From contig DIYR01000164.1 of assembly GCA_002429085.1 (NCBI GenBank), forward strand, positions 1-57,250: DNA of 57,250 bases, in the 5' to 3' direction. The notes under the pieces are model-generated. The model searched no databases. It saw nothing but the letters and a program-made list of their open reading frames with translations, and had not been told where the DNA came from. Position numbers and translations under genes: made by a program. Source of the DNA: Flavobacteriales bacterium UBA6049. Its GTDB lineage: Bacteria > Bacteroidota > Bacteroidia > Flavobacteriales_G > Salibacteraceae. Positions 27,048 to 34,426 of the stretch are shown one piece after another (the stretch's first letter is position 1; every line of letters begins with the position of its first letter).

Positions 27048-27419
27048 ATGAAAATGACAGAAATAGCCATTTTGATAGCAATTGGCCTTACCGCTGGCGC
27101 TTTAAGTGGAATGTTTGGCGTAGGAGGTGGAATTATAATTGTTCCTGCATTTGTATTCTTTCTCGGAATGTCTCAACATCAAGCACAAGGAACAAGCATT
27201 GGCTTAATGTTACTTCCTATTGGAATCTTAGCTGCTTGGAACTACTACAAAGCTGGTAATCTAGACATTAAGGCCGGGCTGATCGTTGCTATGGCATTTG
27301 TAGTTGGAGGATATTTTGGTTCTAAGCTATCACTCAACATCAATGCACTAACTTTGAAACGAATTTTTGGAGTGTTAATGCTTGTCATTGCACTTCGAAT
27401 GATTTTCTTCTCAAAGTGA
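27048..27419 (+). CDS. Half-size TauE/SafE-family membrane protein
   Basis: 123 aa, four predicted membrane helices. The N-terminal GLTAGALSGMFGVGGGIIIVPAFVFFLGMSQHQAQGTS is the TauE/SafE signature (a re-entrant G-rich segment ending with a HQAxGTS motif); a second helix pair carries GGYFGSKLSLNINALTLKRIFGVLMLVIALRM. Typical TauE/SafE exporters are about 250 aa with two such repeats, so this one would need to dimerise. One base separates it from the preceding stop and its stop overlaps the next gene's GTG start. Substrate (sulfite, sulfonate or another anion) unknown. Confidence 0.85.
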   Translation: MKMTEIAILIAIGLTAGALSGMFGVGGGIIIVPAFVFFLGMSQHQAQGTSIGLMLLPIGILAAWNYYKAGNLDIKAGLIVAMAFVVGGYFGSKLSLNINALTLKRIFGVLMLVIALRMIFFSK

Positions 27420-28612
27420 CTTTACCAAAACAAGCAATTTTAGAAGCTGCCAATCGTATTTCAGGCGAAGTGATTGAGCTTAGAAGGCACTTTCACAAGC
27501 ATCCCGAATTATCTTTTCAAGAATTTGAAACCAGTAAGTTTGTTCAAGAATGGCTTACTAAGAAAGGTTTCCAATTTAAATGCGATTATGTTAACACTGG
27601 GATTGTAGCTGAAATTAAAGGTGTACAATCATCTGATACTGTTTTCTGCATAAGAGGTGATATGGATGCCCTTCCAATACAAGAAGAAAATTTGGTTAGC
27701 TATGTGTCTCAAAACGCAGGAGTAATGCATGCTTGCGGACATGATGTACATACATCTTGTATCATGGGTACCATGTTAGTATTGGACAGACTAAAAGATC
27801 ATTTCTCTGGAACAGCTCGCTTTATTTTTCAACCCGGAGAAGAAGTATTACCTGGTGGGGCAAAACTGATGATAGAAGAAGGAGCTCTTGGGTCTACTAT
27901 GCCATCTGGCATTATAGGACAACATGTTTTTCCTGATTTAGAAGCGGGAAAAGTTGGATTCAGATCAGGTGCCTACATGGCTTCTGCAGATGAATTACAC
28001 ATTACCATCAAAGGAAAAGGTGGACATGCTGCTCTTCCTGAAAAATTGGTTGATCCAATTTTGATCAGTTCACACGTTATCGTAGCACTTCAACAGGTTG
28101 TAAGTAGAAGAAACAACCCAAAACTCCCAAGCGTACTAAGCATAGGTAGAATTGAAGCATTAGGAGCTACTAACGTCATTCCTGATACTGTTTCACTTAA
28201 AGGCACATTCAGAACATTTGACGAAACTTGGAGGTTTCAAGCCCATGAACATATCAAAAAGTTAATCAATGGAATAGCCGAGAGCATGGGGGGATCTGCA
28301 GATGTAGATATTCAAGTTGGTTACCCATCTGTTTTTAATCAACCCGAGTTAACTGAACGATCAAAAAACATAGCAATAAACTTGTTTGGAACTGAAAGGG
28401 TAGTTGATTTAGAAATGAGAATGACCGCTGAAGACTTCAGTTGGTACACACATCACATGCCAGGTTGTTTTTACCGCTTAGGCACGGCATTTCACGATAA
28501 ACCAACTAGCGGATTACACGCCTCCACCTTCGATGTAGATGAACAAGCATTAGAAATGGGTGTTGCACTTTTAAGTGCAATAGCAATCAATGAATTATCA
28601 ATTCAATCATGA
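27416..28612 (+). CDS. M20-family metal-dependent amidohydrolase
   Basis: 398 aa from GTG at 27416, overlapping the TauE stop by four bases. M20D amidohydrolase fold: RRHFHKHPELSFQEFETS at the N-terminus, IRGDMDALPI, MHACGHDVHTSC (zinc ligands Cys, His), FQPGEEVLPGGA (catalytic Glu), and a late MTAEDFSWYTHHMPGCFYRLG. These match N-acyl-L-amino-acid or hippurate-type hydrolases. No signal peptide, so cytosolic. The substrate cannot be set; ATGA overlap links it to the following lipoprotein gene. Confidence 0.93.
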   Translation: MTLPKQAILEAANRISGEVIELRRHFHKHPELSFQEFETSKFVQEWLTKKGFQFKCDYVNTGIVAEIKGVQSSDTVFCIRGDMDALPIQEENLVSYVSQNAGVMHACGHDVHTSCIMGTMLVLDRLKDHFSGTARFIFQPGEEVLPGGAKLMIEEGALGSTMPSGIIGQHVFPDLEAGKVGFRSGAYMASADELHITIKGKGGHAALPEKLVDPILISSHVIVALQQVVSRRNNPKLPSVLSIGRIEALGATNVIPDTVSLKGTFRTFDETWRFQAHEHIKKLINGIAESMGGSADVDIQVGYPSVFNQPELTERSKNIAINLFGTERVVDLEMRMTAEDFSWYTHHMPGCFYRLGTAFHDKPTSGLHASTFDVDEQALEMGVALLSAIAINELSIQS

Positions 28613-29037
28613 AAAAGATAGGATTATTTGTATTGGCAGCTACAGCAGTTGCATGCGGGCCAAGTGAAGAACAAGTAAAACGTGAAGCCAAAAATCAAGA
28701 AGTATGGGACGCCCATGATCTAGTTATGCCAAAGATGGATGACATTATGAAGGCAGAGAAAAAACTAGGAGTAGTAATTAGTACTATGGAAAAGGACTCT
28801 GCTTTGATGGATTCAGTAGTTTACCAAGCTTCTTTAAGTACCAGTACAGACTTGAGAAATGCGCATGACGAAATGATGGACTGGATGCATTCATACGAGT
28901 ATCCTGGAGACAGTGTCACTTTTGATGTTGCTATGGAATACATGGAAACAGAAAGAATCATTATTTCTGAAGTTGGTGTAAAAACAGATAATGCACTCTT
29001 CAAAGCAGATTCTTTAGCACAACTAGTAAGTGATTGA
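28609..29037 (+). CDS. His/Met-rich lipoprotein, possible periplasmic copper-binding protein
   Basis: 142 aa. Lipoprotein signal peptide with lipobox VACG (Cys16). Mature part is helical and acidic with two His/Met clusters: AHDLVMPKMDDIM (His36, Met40, Met43, Met47) and AHDEMMDWMHSYEYP (His86, Met89, Met90, Met93, His94). Its start overlaps the amidohydrolase stop (ATGA) and it is directly upstream of an SCO copper-chaperone gene and a cytochrome c. Proteins of this type in Bacteroidota are often mislabelled 'viral A-type inclusion protein'. Copper binding is inference from the clusters and the neighbours. Confidence 0.75.
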   Translation: MKKIGLFVLAATAVACGPSEEQVKREAKNQEVWDAHDLVMPKMDDIMKAEKKLGVVISTMEKDSALMDSVVYQASLSTSTDLRNAHDEMMDWMHSYEYPGDSVTFDVAMEYMETERIIISEVGVKTDNALFKADSLAQLVSD

Positions 29038-29039
29038 TT

Positions 29040-29666
29040 ATGAAGATAATCTTGTATACAATCCTGATGTTACTTTTCGCAACTTCATGTATGAAAGGGC
29101 CAGAAAAGTTCGAGCAACTTCCAGTGCTTGGAGCAGAAACGATATTCGATGATGACGGGAATCAAGACACTGTTTACAAGCAGATTAATTCATTCTCTTT
29201 TATTGATCAGGATAGTCATTACGTTACACAAAAAGATGTAGCTGGTAAAGTTTATGTAGTAGATTTCTTCTTCACATCTTGTCCAACTATTTGTCCTAAA
29301 ATGACAAAACAAATGCTACGTGTTTATGAAGAATTTGAAGGAAACAATAAAGTAGAGTTTATTAGCCATTCAATTGACACACGTCATGATAGTGTTCCTG
29401 TTTTAAAAGCATATGCTAGTAAGTTAGACGTAAAGAGTGATCAATGGCATTTTGTTACTGGATCCCGAGAGGAAATTTATAACATCGCAGAGATTTATAT
29501 GGTTAGTGCGATGGAAGATGAATCTGCTCCTGGTGGATATATCCATAGTGGCGCTTTTATCTTAATGGATGGCCAACATCGCATAAGGGGTTATTACGAT
29601 GGTATTTTGCCAGAGGATGTAGATCAAATGATGCTTGACATCGAAACCCTCTTGAATGAACTATAA
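29040..29666 (+). CDS. SCO1/SenC-family copper chaperone lipoprotein
   Basis: 208 aa from the ATG at 29040 (a TTG six bases earlier would also be in frame). Lipobox LLFATSC, Cys17. Thioredoxin-like fold with the copper site TSCPTICP (Cys81, Cys85) and His169 in GYIHSGAF, all three SCO metal ligands. SCO proteins insert copper into the CuA site of cytochrome oxidase or act as thiol reductases. Starts just past the stop of the His/Met lipoprotein and is followed at 3 bases by a cytochrome c, a respiratory assembly context. Confidence 0.94.
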   Translation: MKIILYTILMLLFATSCMKGPEKFEQLPVLGAETIFDDDGNQDTVYKQINSFSFIDQDSHYVTQKDVAGKVYVVDFFFTSCPTICPKMTKQMLRVYEEFEGNNKVEFISHSIDTRHDSVPVLKAYASKLDVKSDQWHFVTGSREEIYNIAEIYMVSAMEDESAPGGYIHSGAFILMDGQHRIRGYYDGILPEDVDQMMLDIETLLNEL

Positions 29667-29669
29667 TCA

Positions 29670-30083
29670 ATGAAGGCTCGCTTAGCAGTCATCGGAGGAA
29701 TTGTTGCCATTATTATTGGTCTTTTGGTTGTAAGAACTTGCACCGCACCCACGAATAAAGGTCAATTAGTTTACGAAGAACATTGTGCCAATTGTCATGG
29801 AAATAATGGTGAAGGTTTCGCTATGTACCCTCCACTAAAAGATGCAGATTATCTGCTCTTAAATGCTGATAACTTCGCATGCATTGTTTATTATGGTCTG
29901 CAAGATTCCATTCAAGTTAATGGAGAATCTTATAAGGTACCAATGCCTAGTAATACTAGACTAAGTGAAACTGATTTAGTCAACCTGGCAAACTATGTAT
30001 ACGAACAGTTTGGCAATGGAGCACATCAATTCAATGTAAAGGAAATACAAATGCAACTAGAAAATTGTAGTTCTGCTGATTGA
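29670..30083 (+). CDS. Membrane-anchored c-type cytochrome
   Basis: 137 aa. N-terminal hydrophobic anchor (6-22), then one heme-binding site CANCHG (Cys39, Cys42, His43). Met92 in VPMPSNT is the probable sixth heme ligand, and the C-terminal helix LSETDLVNLANYVYEQFGN is the usual class I cytochrome c end. A single heme c domain facing the periplasm, expected to carry electrons to a terminal oxidase or related enzyme. Last gene of the 27.0-30.1 kb operon; the next small gene has its own promoter. Confidence 0.92.
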   Translation: MKARLAVIGGIVAIIIGLLVVRTCTAPTNKGQLVYEEHCANCHGNNGEGFAMYPPLKDADYLLLNADNFACIVYYGLQDSIQVNGESYKVPMPSNTRLSETDLVNLANYVYEQFGNGAHQFNVKEIQMQLENCSSAD

Positions 30084-30108
30084 ACCGATGTCCATTTGTA
30101 TATTTTTG
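30080..30108 (+). promoter_or_regulatory. Candidate promoter of the small membrane protein gene
   Basis: TTG (30080-30082), 18 bases, then TATTTTTG (30101-30108), an exact TAnnTTTG box. Expected start near 30115, 23 bases before the ATG at 30138. Confidence 0.55.
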
Positions 30109-30137
30109 TCTCAAAGCAATTTAAAAACATCAATAAA

Positions 30138-30284
30138 ATGGGTTCACACGGACATCACGAAGAAGAAAATAAAGGATCTATTGTAGATCAAATGTTTGAC
30201 GAAACGATTTCAGGTGGAGCAATGTTCTACACTATTTGTGCTTTAGTGGTAGTTTCTTTAGTGCTTATTGGTATAATTAGCTAA
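30138..30284 (+). CDS. 48-aa His-rich single-pass membrane protein
   Basis: Starts at the ATG 30138; a frame from 30096 exists, but those residues overlap the promoter and read poorly. Product starts MGSHGHHEEENKG (His4, His6, His7), then an acidic linker, then one hydrophobic helix (about 28-47, FYTICALVVVSLVLIGIIS) reaching the C-terminus. The gene has a well-placed promoter and a strong terminator, so it is a free-standing unit beside the SCO/cytochrome c genes. No family recognised. A small respiratory-complex subunit is possible but only suggested by position. Confidence 0.65.
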   Translation: MGSHGHHEEENKGSIVDQMFDETISGGAMFYTICALVVVSLVLIGIIS

Positions 30285-30320
30285 GACTATTTTCCTGTTT
30301 AGCAGGATGTATAATACAAC

Positions 30321-30348
30321 AAAAGGCGCTTTTTCAAGCGCCTTTTTT
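30321..30348. terminator. Bidirectional Rho-independent terminator
   Basis: AAAAGGCGCTT-TTTC-AAGCGCCTTTTTT: serves the 48-aa gene on the plus strand and pheT on the minus strand (22 bases past the pheT stop). Confidence 0.9.
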
Positions 30349-30369
30349 ATGAAATAAACTTTTTGCGTT

Positions 30370-32811
30370 TTAACTACGAAGCTTAGCATCCAATTGAGTC
30401 TCTAAAGACTGAATTAACTTGGACATTATCTTCTCAATCTGTTTATCATTCAAGGTTTTTGTTTCGTCTTGGAACTCGAAACTTACTGCATATGATTTAG
30501 TTCCAGCCTCTAAATTCTTGCCTTCATATACATCGAATAAGTTAACATCTTTCAACAGTTTTTTCTCTGTTTTAGAAGCAATTGCAGCGATTTCTGCAAA
30601 CTTAACCCTAGAAGGAACCAATAGAGCTAAATCTCTTCTCACTTTAGGAAACTTAGCCACTGGCTGGTGTTTTGCTTTTTGCTTTCCAGCAAACTGAACA
30701 ATTGTTTCCCAATTTAAATCTGCAAAAAACACGGTAGATCTTATATCAAAATCGGTCTGCATTTGATGATTTAGCTGACCAATAGTGGCTACTTCCATCT
30801 TACCAATTTGAAGAATTAATCCACTATGGTAAGTAGTAGAAACATCTTCGTTCAATCTGATGTTACCAGTTGGCACACCTAATTGATTCAGTAAAGCAAA
30901 TACAATTCCTTTTACATAGTAGAAATCAACTTTCTCCTGCCCTACTCTCCAACTTTCCTGAGATAAGCTTCCTGTAAGGGTTATTGCCAGTCTCTCTGAT
31001 TCATTGATTTGCTCATTGTACTCGTGATACACCTTGCCAAACTCGAACAACTTAATATCGGTATGTTGCCTGTTTTGGTTGTATTGCACAGCCTCTAAGG
31101 AATTAAATACCATCGACTGTCTCATTACAGTATATTCCTGACTCAATGGATTTAAAATTGAAACAGAATGCTCTGGATTGAATGCATCGTACTTTTCGTG
31201 TAACGTATTCTTCGTTTGAGAATTAGACATTCCCTCGTAAAAGCCTTGAGCAGTTAACCAATCGGCAGCACGATTCACCAACACTTGCTTGTCTACCACT
31301 GGACGGCTAGACAATGCCATATGCATTTTCTCAGGTAGTGGAATATGATCGAATCCGTAAATACGAAGTACCTCTTCTATTACATCAGCTTCACGTTGCA
31401 CGTCTACTCTAAATGCTGGAACAGACAACTTCCATTGATTTCCGCTCTCCTCTACAATCTTGATATCTAATCCATTCAAAATTGCTTTAACAGTTGAAGG
31501 CTCTATTTCAACTCCTGCTAATTGGTTCAATCTATCTAGGTTTACATCTACCTGAAAACCTGAGATTGGAGTCGGATAAGACTCCATGATTTCAGAAACT
31601 ATTTCCGCACCTGCTAATTCTTGTAATAACAATGCTGCTCGTTTCAAAGCAATCTGAGTGATCTCTGGATCTATTCCACGTTCAAAACGGAAAGATGCAT
31701 CTGTATTCAATCCATGACGCTTTGCCGTTTTACGAACTGAAACAGGGTTGAAATAAGCAGATTCTAAGAATACAGATGTTGTTTCATCGGACACTCCACT
31801 ATGTTCGCCTCCAAAAACACCTGCAATACACATTGGCTCATCGCCATTACAAATCATTAGGTCACGCTCATCTAATTTACGTTCCGCTCCATCTAAGGTA
31901 ACAAATGGTGTACCCTGCTTCAAGGTTTTAACATGCACTTCTTTGCTAGTAATCTTATCTGCATCGAATGCATGAAGCGGTTGTCCCATTTCGTGTAGCA
32001 CAAAATTGGTAATGTCTACCACATTATTTATCGGACTTAAACCAATACTAGTCAGTTTTGTCTGAAGCCATTCTGGAGATGGTTGAACCGTAACATTATT
32101 CAACACTAACCCGCAGTAACGAGGGCTCAATTCTGCTTGATCTACATGAATACTAAATCCTGCATTCCCTATTCCTGGTTCAAACTGATCTAATAAAGGC
32201 CAATTGATAGCAAGTTTTCCTAGCTCAGGCATAATCTTACTCAATGCTACTAGATCTCTTGCTACGCCAATATGCGATGCAGCATCTGCTCTGTTTGGAG
32301 TTAAGCCTATTTCAATTACCTCTTCTGCTTCCAGATTGAAAAAAGCGCTAGCTGCCATGCCCACTTCAGCATTGGTATCTAAAACCATAATACCATCATG
32401 AGACTTACCAAGACCTATTTCGTCTTCGGCACAAATCATTCCATGAGAAGCTTCACCTCTTATCTTCCCCTTCTTGATTTTGAAAGAATCACCTTCAATT
32501 GGATAAAGAGTAGTTCCAGGCAATGCCACAACCACTTTTTGACCAGAAGCAACATTAGGAGCACCACATACTATTTGCACAGGCTCAGATTCACCAACTT
32601 CAACTGAAGTAACAGTTAATCGGTCTGCATTTGGGTGTTGAGTACATGTAAGTACCTCACCAATTACCAAGCCTGCCAAGCCTCCTTCTACTTTTTCAAC
32701 ACGTTCTAGGCCTTCAACCTCTAGTCCAGTATTGGTAAGCAACTCCGTTAATTGCTCGGTAGAGCCTTTAAAATCTATGTAATCCTTCAGCCAGTTTACT
32801 GAAATTCTCAT
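30370..32811 (-). CDS. pheT: Phenylalanyl-tRNA synthetase beta subunit
   Basis: 813 aa, bacterial length (about 800). Domain order is intact: N-terminal MRISVNWLKDYIDF, EMAP/tRNA-binding domain (about 40-150: VIGEVLTCTQHPNADRLTVTSVEVG, QIVCGAPNV), B3/B4 editing region (GLTPNRADAASHIGVARDL ... FVTLDGAERKLDERDLMICN), B5 domain, catalytic-like core (VRRDLALLVP) and a C-terminal anticodon-binding FDX-ACB domain (KLLKDVNLFDVYEGKNLEAGTKSYAVSFEFQDETKTLND). Works with PheS, which is not in this window. Alone between two terminator hairpins. Confidence 0.97.
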   Translation of the reverse strand: MRISVNWLKDYIDFKGSTEQLTELLTNTGLEVEGLERVEKVEGGLAGLVIGEVLTCTQHPNADRLTVTSVEVGESEPVQIVCGAPNVASGQKVVVALPGTTLYPIEGDSFKIKKGKIRGEASHGMICAEDEIGLGKSHDGIMVLDTNAEVGMAASAFFNLEAEEVIEIGLTPNRADAASHIGVARDLVALSKIMPELGKLAINWPLLDQFEPGIGNAGFSIHVDQAELSPRYCGLVLNNVTVQPSPEWLQTKLTSIGLSPINNVVDITNFVLHEMGQPLHAFDADKITSKEVHVKTLKQGTPFVTLDGAERKLDERDLMICNGDEPMCIAGVFGGEHSGVSDETTSVFLESAYFNPVSVRKTAKRHGLNTDASFRFERGIDPEITQIALKRAALLLQELAGAEIVSEIMESYPTPISGFQVDVNLDRLNQLAGVEIEPSTVKAILNGLDIKIVEESGNQWKLSVPAFRVDVQREADVIEEVLRIYGFDHIPLPEKMHMALSSRPVVDKQVLVNRAADWLTAQGFYEGMSNSQTKNTLHEKYDAFNPEHSVSILNPLSQEYTVMRQSMVFNSLEAVQYNQNRQHTDIKLFEFGKVYHEYNEQINESERLAITLTGSLSQESWRVGQEKVDFYYVKGIVFALLNQLGVPTGNIRLNEDVSTTYHSGLILQIGKMEVATIGQLNHQMQTDFDIRSTVFFADLNWETIVQFAGKQKAKHQPVAKFPKVRRDLALLVPSRVKFAEIAAIASKTEKKLLKDVNLFDVYEGKNLEAGTKSYAVSFEFQDETKTLNDKQIEKIMSKLIQSLETQLDAKLRS

Positions 32812-32833
32812 CTCAAAAAATTTATTACAAAAC

Positions 32834-32863
32834 TAATACGGCAGTTGATATACTGCCGTATTA
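32834..32863 (-). terminator. Strong hairpin downstream of the 32891-33394 lipoprotein gene
   Basis: Perfect 12-bp stem TAATACGGCAGT / ACTGCCGTATTA with a 6-base loop. On the minus strand it is followed by GTTTTGT, a weak T-tract, so a terminator is likely but not textbook. It ends 23 bases before the pheT start. Confidence 0.6.
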
Positions 32864-32890
32864 AAAAAAATCAAAATGAAAGAAGCTGTA

Positions 32891-33394
32891 CTATTCTATG
32901 CATTCAAACTTCTTGGCGTAATAATCTGTCATGTGATATATTGAATCAATTTCTGCTTTATCCTTACTATACATTACGTAACAACTTGTAGCATCTTCTA
33001 AAACTGGATCGAGCATACAATAGAGCATAACAGAGTCTTGCTCAAGCAGTAAATGTAATCCAGTGCTATCCTCTCTTTGTTCTATAATTGGAAGTTTCAA
33101 GTTTGATACAAACGCTTTTCTGAATAAATCAGTGCTTTTATTTACTCCTACCAAAATTAGATTTGCGCGAGATTCATTCCTTATATACCTATTTAGTAAG
33201 AACGCCTGCAGTGGCATATTTGTCAGTACAGAGTGTACACCAAGCATCTCATATTTTGCCAGTGAATCTAACTCCATAACGATATCACCTCGGTCGTAAT
33301 TATAGCATTCACGTCCGAAAACTGGTGCAACTTCTGTATAACAGCTAGATAAAGAAGCCATTATCACGATAAAAACAAACCATTTCATATTCAT
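32891..33394 (-). CDS. Predicted lipoprotein, unknown function
   Basis: 167 aa from the ATG at 33394 (MNMKWFVFIVIMASLSSC; another ATG at 33388 is equally possible). Lipobox SLSSC. The longer frame to 33436 is rejected because it would run through the terminator hairpin of the upstream gene (33401-33436). Mature sequence is mixed, with no repeats or motifs I recognise: VMELDSLAKYEMLGVHSVLTNMPLQAFLLNRY, LDPVLEDATSCYVMYSKD. Downstream of the TRL-like cluster but separated from it by that hairpin. Confidence 0.6.
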   Translation of the reverse strand: MNMKWFVFIVIMASLSSCYTEVAPVFGRECYNYDRGDIVMELDSLAKYEMLGVHSVLTNMPLQAFLLNRYIRNESRANLILVGVNKSTDLFRKAFVSNLKLPIIEQREDSTGLHLLLEQDSVMLYCMLDPVLEDATSCYVMYSKDKAEIDSIYHMTDYYAKKFECIE

Positions 33395-33401
33395 TTTCCA
33401 T

Positions 33402-33434
33402 GAAAAAAGCCGATAGTATAAACTACCGGCTTTC
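33402..33434 (-). terminator. Rho-independent terminator of the TRL-like lipoprotein cluster
   Basis: Minus strand: AAAGCCGGTAGT-TTAT-ACTATCGGCTTTTTTC, a stem with one mismatch followed by six T. It lies 31 bases past the stop at 33465 and just before the next ATG. Confidence 0.8.
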
Positions 33435-33464
33435 ATCTATTTTTTCAAAATAGTTATTCAACTC

Positions 33465-33740
33465 TTATTCTCCTGTTACTATAGTGATGTAACGAGTAGT
33501 AAAAAATCTAGATTCTACTTTGTAATCTACTGTAGAAACGCGCGTGATCCCACCATTTTCTGCAGCAGTTTTAATGCTTCTATCACCATCGCTAAAGTTC
33601 ATTCCTAAAATAGTTTTGTAACTAGATTCTCCAGTTTTGGATCCTGTTGGAACTTCTGTAGTCAAAATTGGACCACCAACGTTGCAAGAACTAACAGCAA
33701 TTGCCATTGCAACAGCTGCAATACTCAATACTTTTTTCAT
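33465..33740 (-). CDS. TRL-like family lipoprotein (paralogue 3)
   Basis: 91 aa. Lipoprotein signal with AVSSC (Cys19). Mature domain carries the cluster's shared pattern: PTGSKTGESS, an aromatic-poor central strand, AAENGGITRVSTVDYKVE, and a C-terminal ITIVTGE. This matches the TRL-like small lipoprotein family of unknown function. It starts 4 bases from the preceding paralogue's stop. Confidence 0.8.
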   Translation of the reverse strand: MKKVLSIAAVAMAIAVSSCNVGGPILTTEVPTGSKTGESSYKTILGMNFSDGDRSIKTAAENGGITRVSTVDYKVESRFFTTRYITIVTGE

Positions 33741-33743
33741 ATC

Positions 33744-34067
33744 TTATTCTCCTGTTACAATTAATTCATACTTAGTGAAAAACACATACCAAGTAGACTT
33801 TAAATCTACTGTAGCAACCTTATTAATCCCACCATTATCTACTGCTTCTTTAAGACCGTACGTACTGCTAAAGCACATTCCATTACCAATTTGCTGGAAA
33901 CCTTCACCACCTGCAGTAACCATTCTCCCTAAGGAGAAAACACAGTTATTTGAAGAAGTACCTACTTTGTTTCCAATTGGATTGTCTGTGGCTGTAACTG
34001 GTTCTATTGTTGTGCAAGAAGTTCCTAGAACTAACCCTGCAACCGCTGCAAAAAATAATTTTTTCAT
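33744..34067 (-). CDS. TRL-like family lipoprotein (paralogue 2)
   Basis: 107 aa, the longest of the three. Lipobox GTSC (Cys18). Shared pattern: NPIGNKVGTSS, AVDNGGINKVATVDLKST and ending ELIVTGE. An extra loop (LGRMVTAGGEGFQQIGNGMCFSS) between the two motifs explains the length. Gap to the upstream paralogue is 16 bases. Function unknown. Confidence 0.8.
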   Translation of the reverse strand: MKKLFFAAVAGLVLGTSCTTIEPVTATDNPIGNKVGTSSNNCVFSLGRMVTAGGEGFQQIGNGMCFSSTYGLKEAVDNGGINKVATVDLKSTWYVFFTKYELIVTGE

Positions 34068-34083
34068 GTTCCTAGCTGATTAA

Positions 34084-34347
34084 TTAGTTTCCGTAAACTT
34101 TCATTTGGCGTTGAGTCCAAATAATGATTTGACGATACTTGTATTCTACAAGACCAATTTCGTTAATCCCACCATTCTGTGCAGCATTAGCAATTGTAAC
34201 ATCTTGAGTTACTTTCCAACCAGAAGCAGTAACTTCTCCTTCCTTAGAACCTACACCGTTGGTATTCACCGAAACTGTATACGTAGTACAAGAAGCTAAA
34301 GCAAATGCTGATACTCCGGCAAACAGTAATGTTTTGAGTTTATTCAT
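34084..34347 (-). CDS. TRL-like family lipoprotein (paralogue 1)
   Basis: 87 aa from the ATG at 34347 (MNKLKTLLFAGVSAFALASC, lipobox Cys20); the frame can extend to 34374, but those residues do not look like a signal peptide. Shared pattern: GVGSKEGEVTASGW, AAQNGGINEIGLVEYKYR and ending MKVYGN. First gene of the three-copy tandem cluster, all likely outer-membrane lipoproteins exported by the Sec/Lol route. Confidence 0.8.
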   Translation of the reverse strand: MNKLKTLLFAGVSAFALASCTTYTVSVNTNGVGSKEGEVTASGWKVTQDVTIANAAQNGGINEIGLVEYKYRQIIIWTQRQMKVYGN

Positions 34348-34426
34348 GATGATTAAAGTTATTATTACCGACAATGATAATGTTTAGAATTCGCATTTGC
34401 AATTAGGCGTAAAATGTTTTCAATAA

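Noticed and set aside
33395..33436. Longer N-terminus for the 32891-33394 lipoprotein
   Set aside because: Those codons lie in the terminator hairpin of the upstream gene, and the lipoprotein signal starts cleanly at 33394 or 33388.
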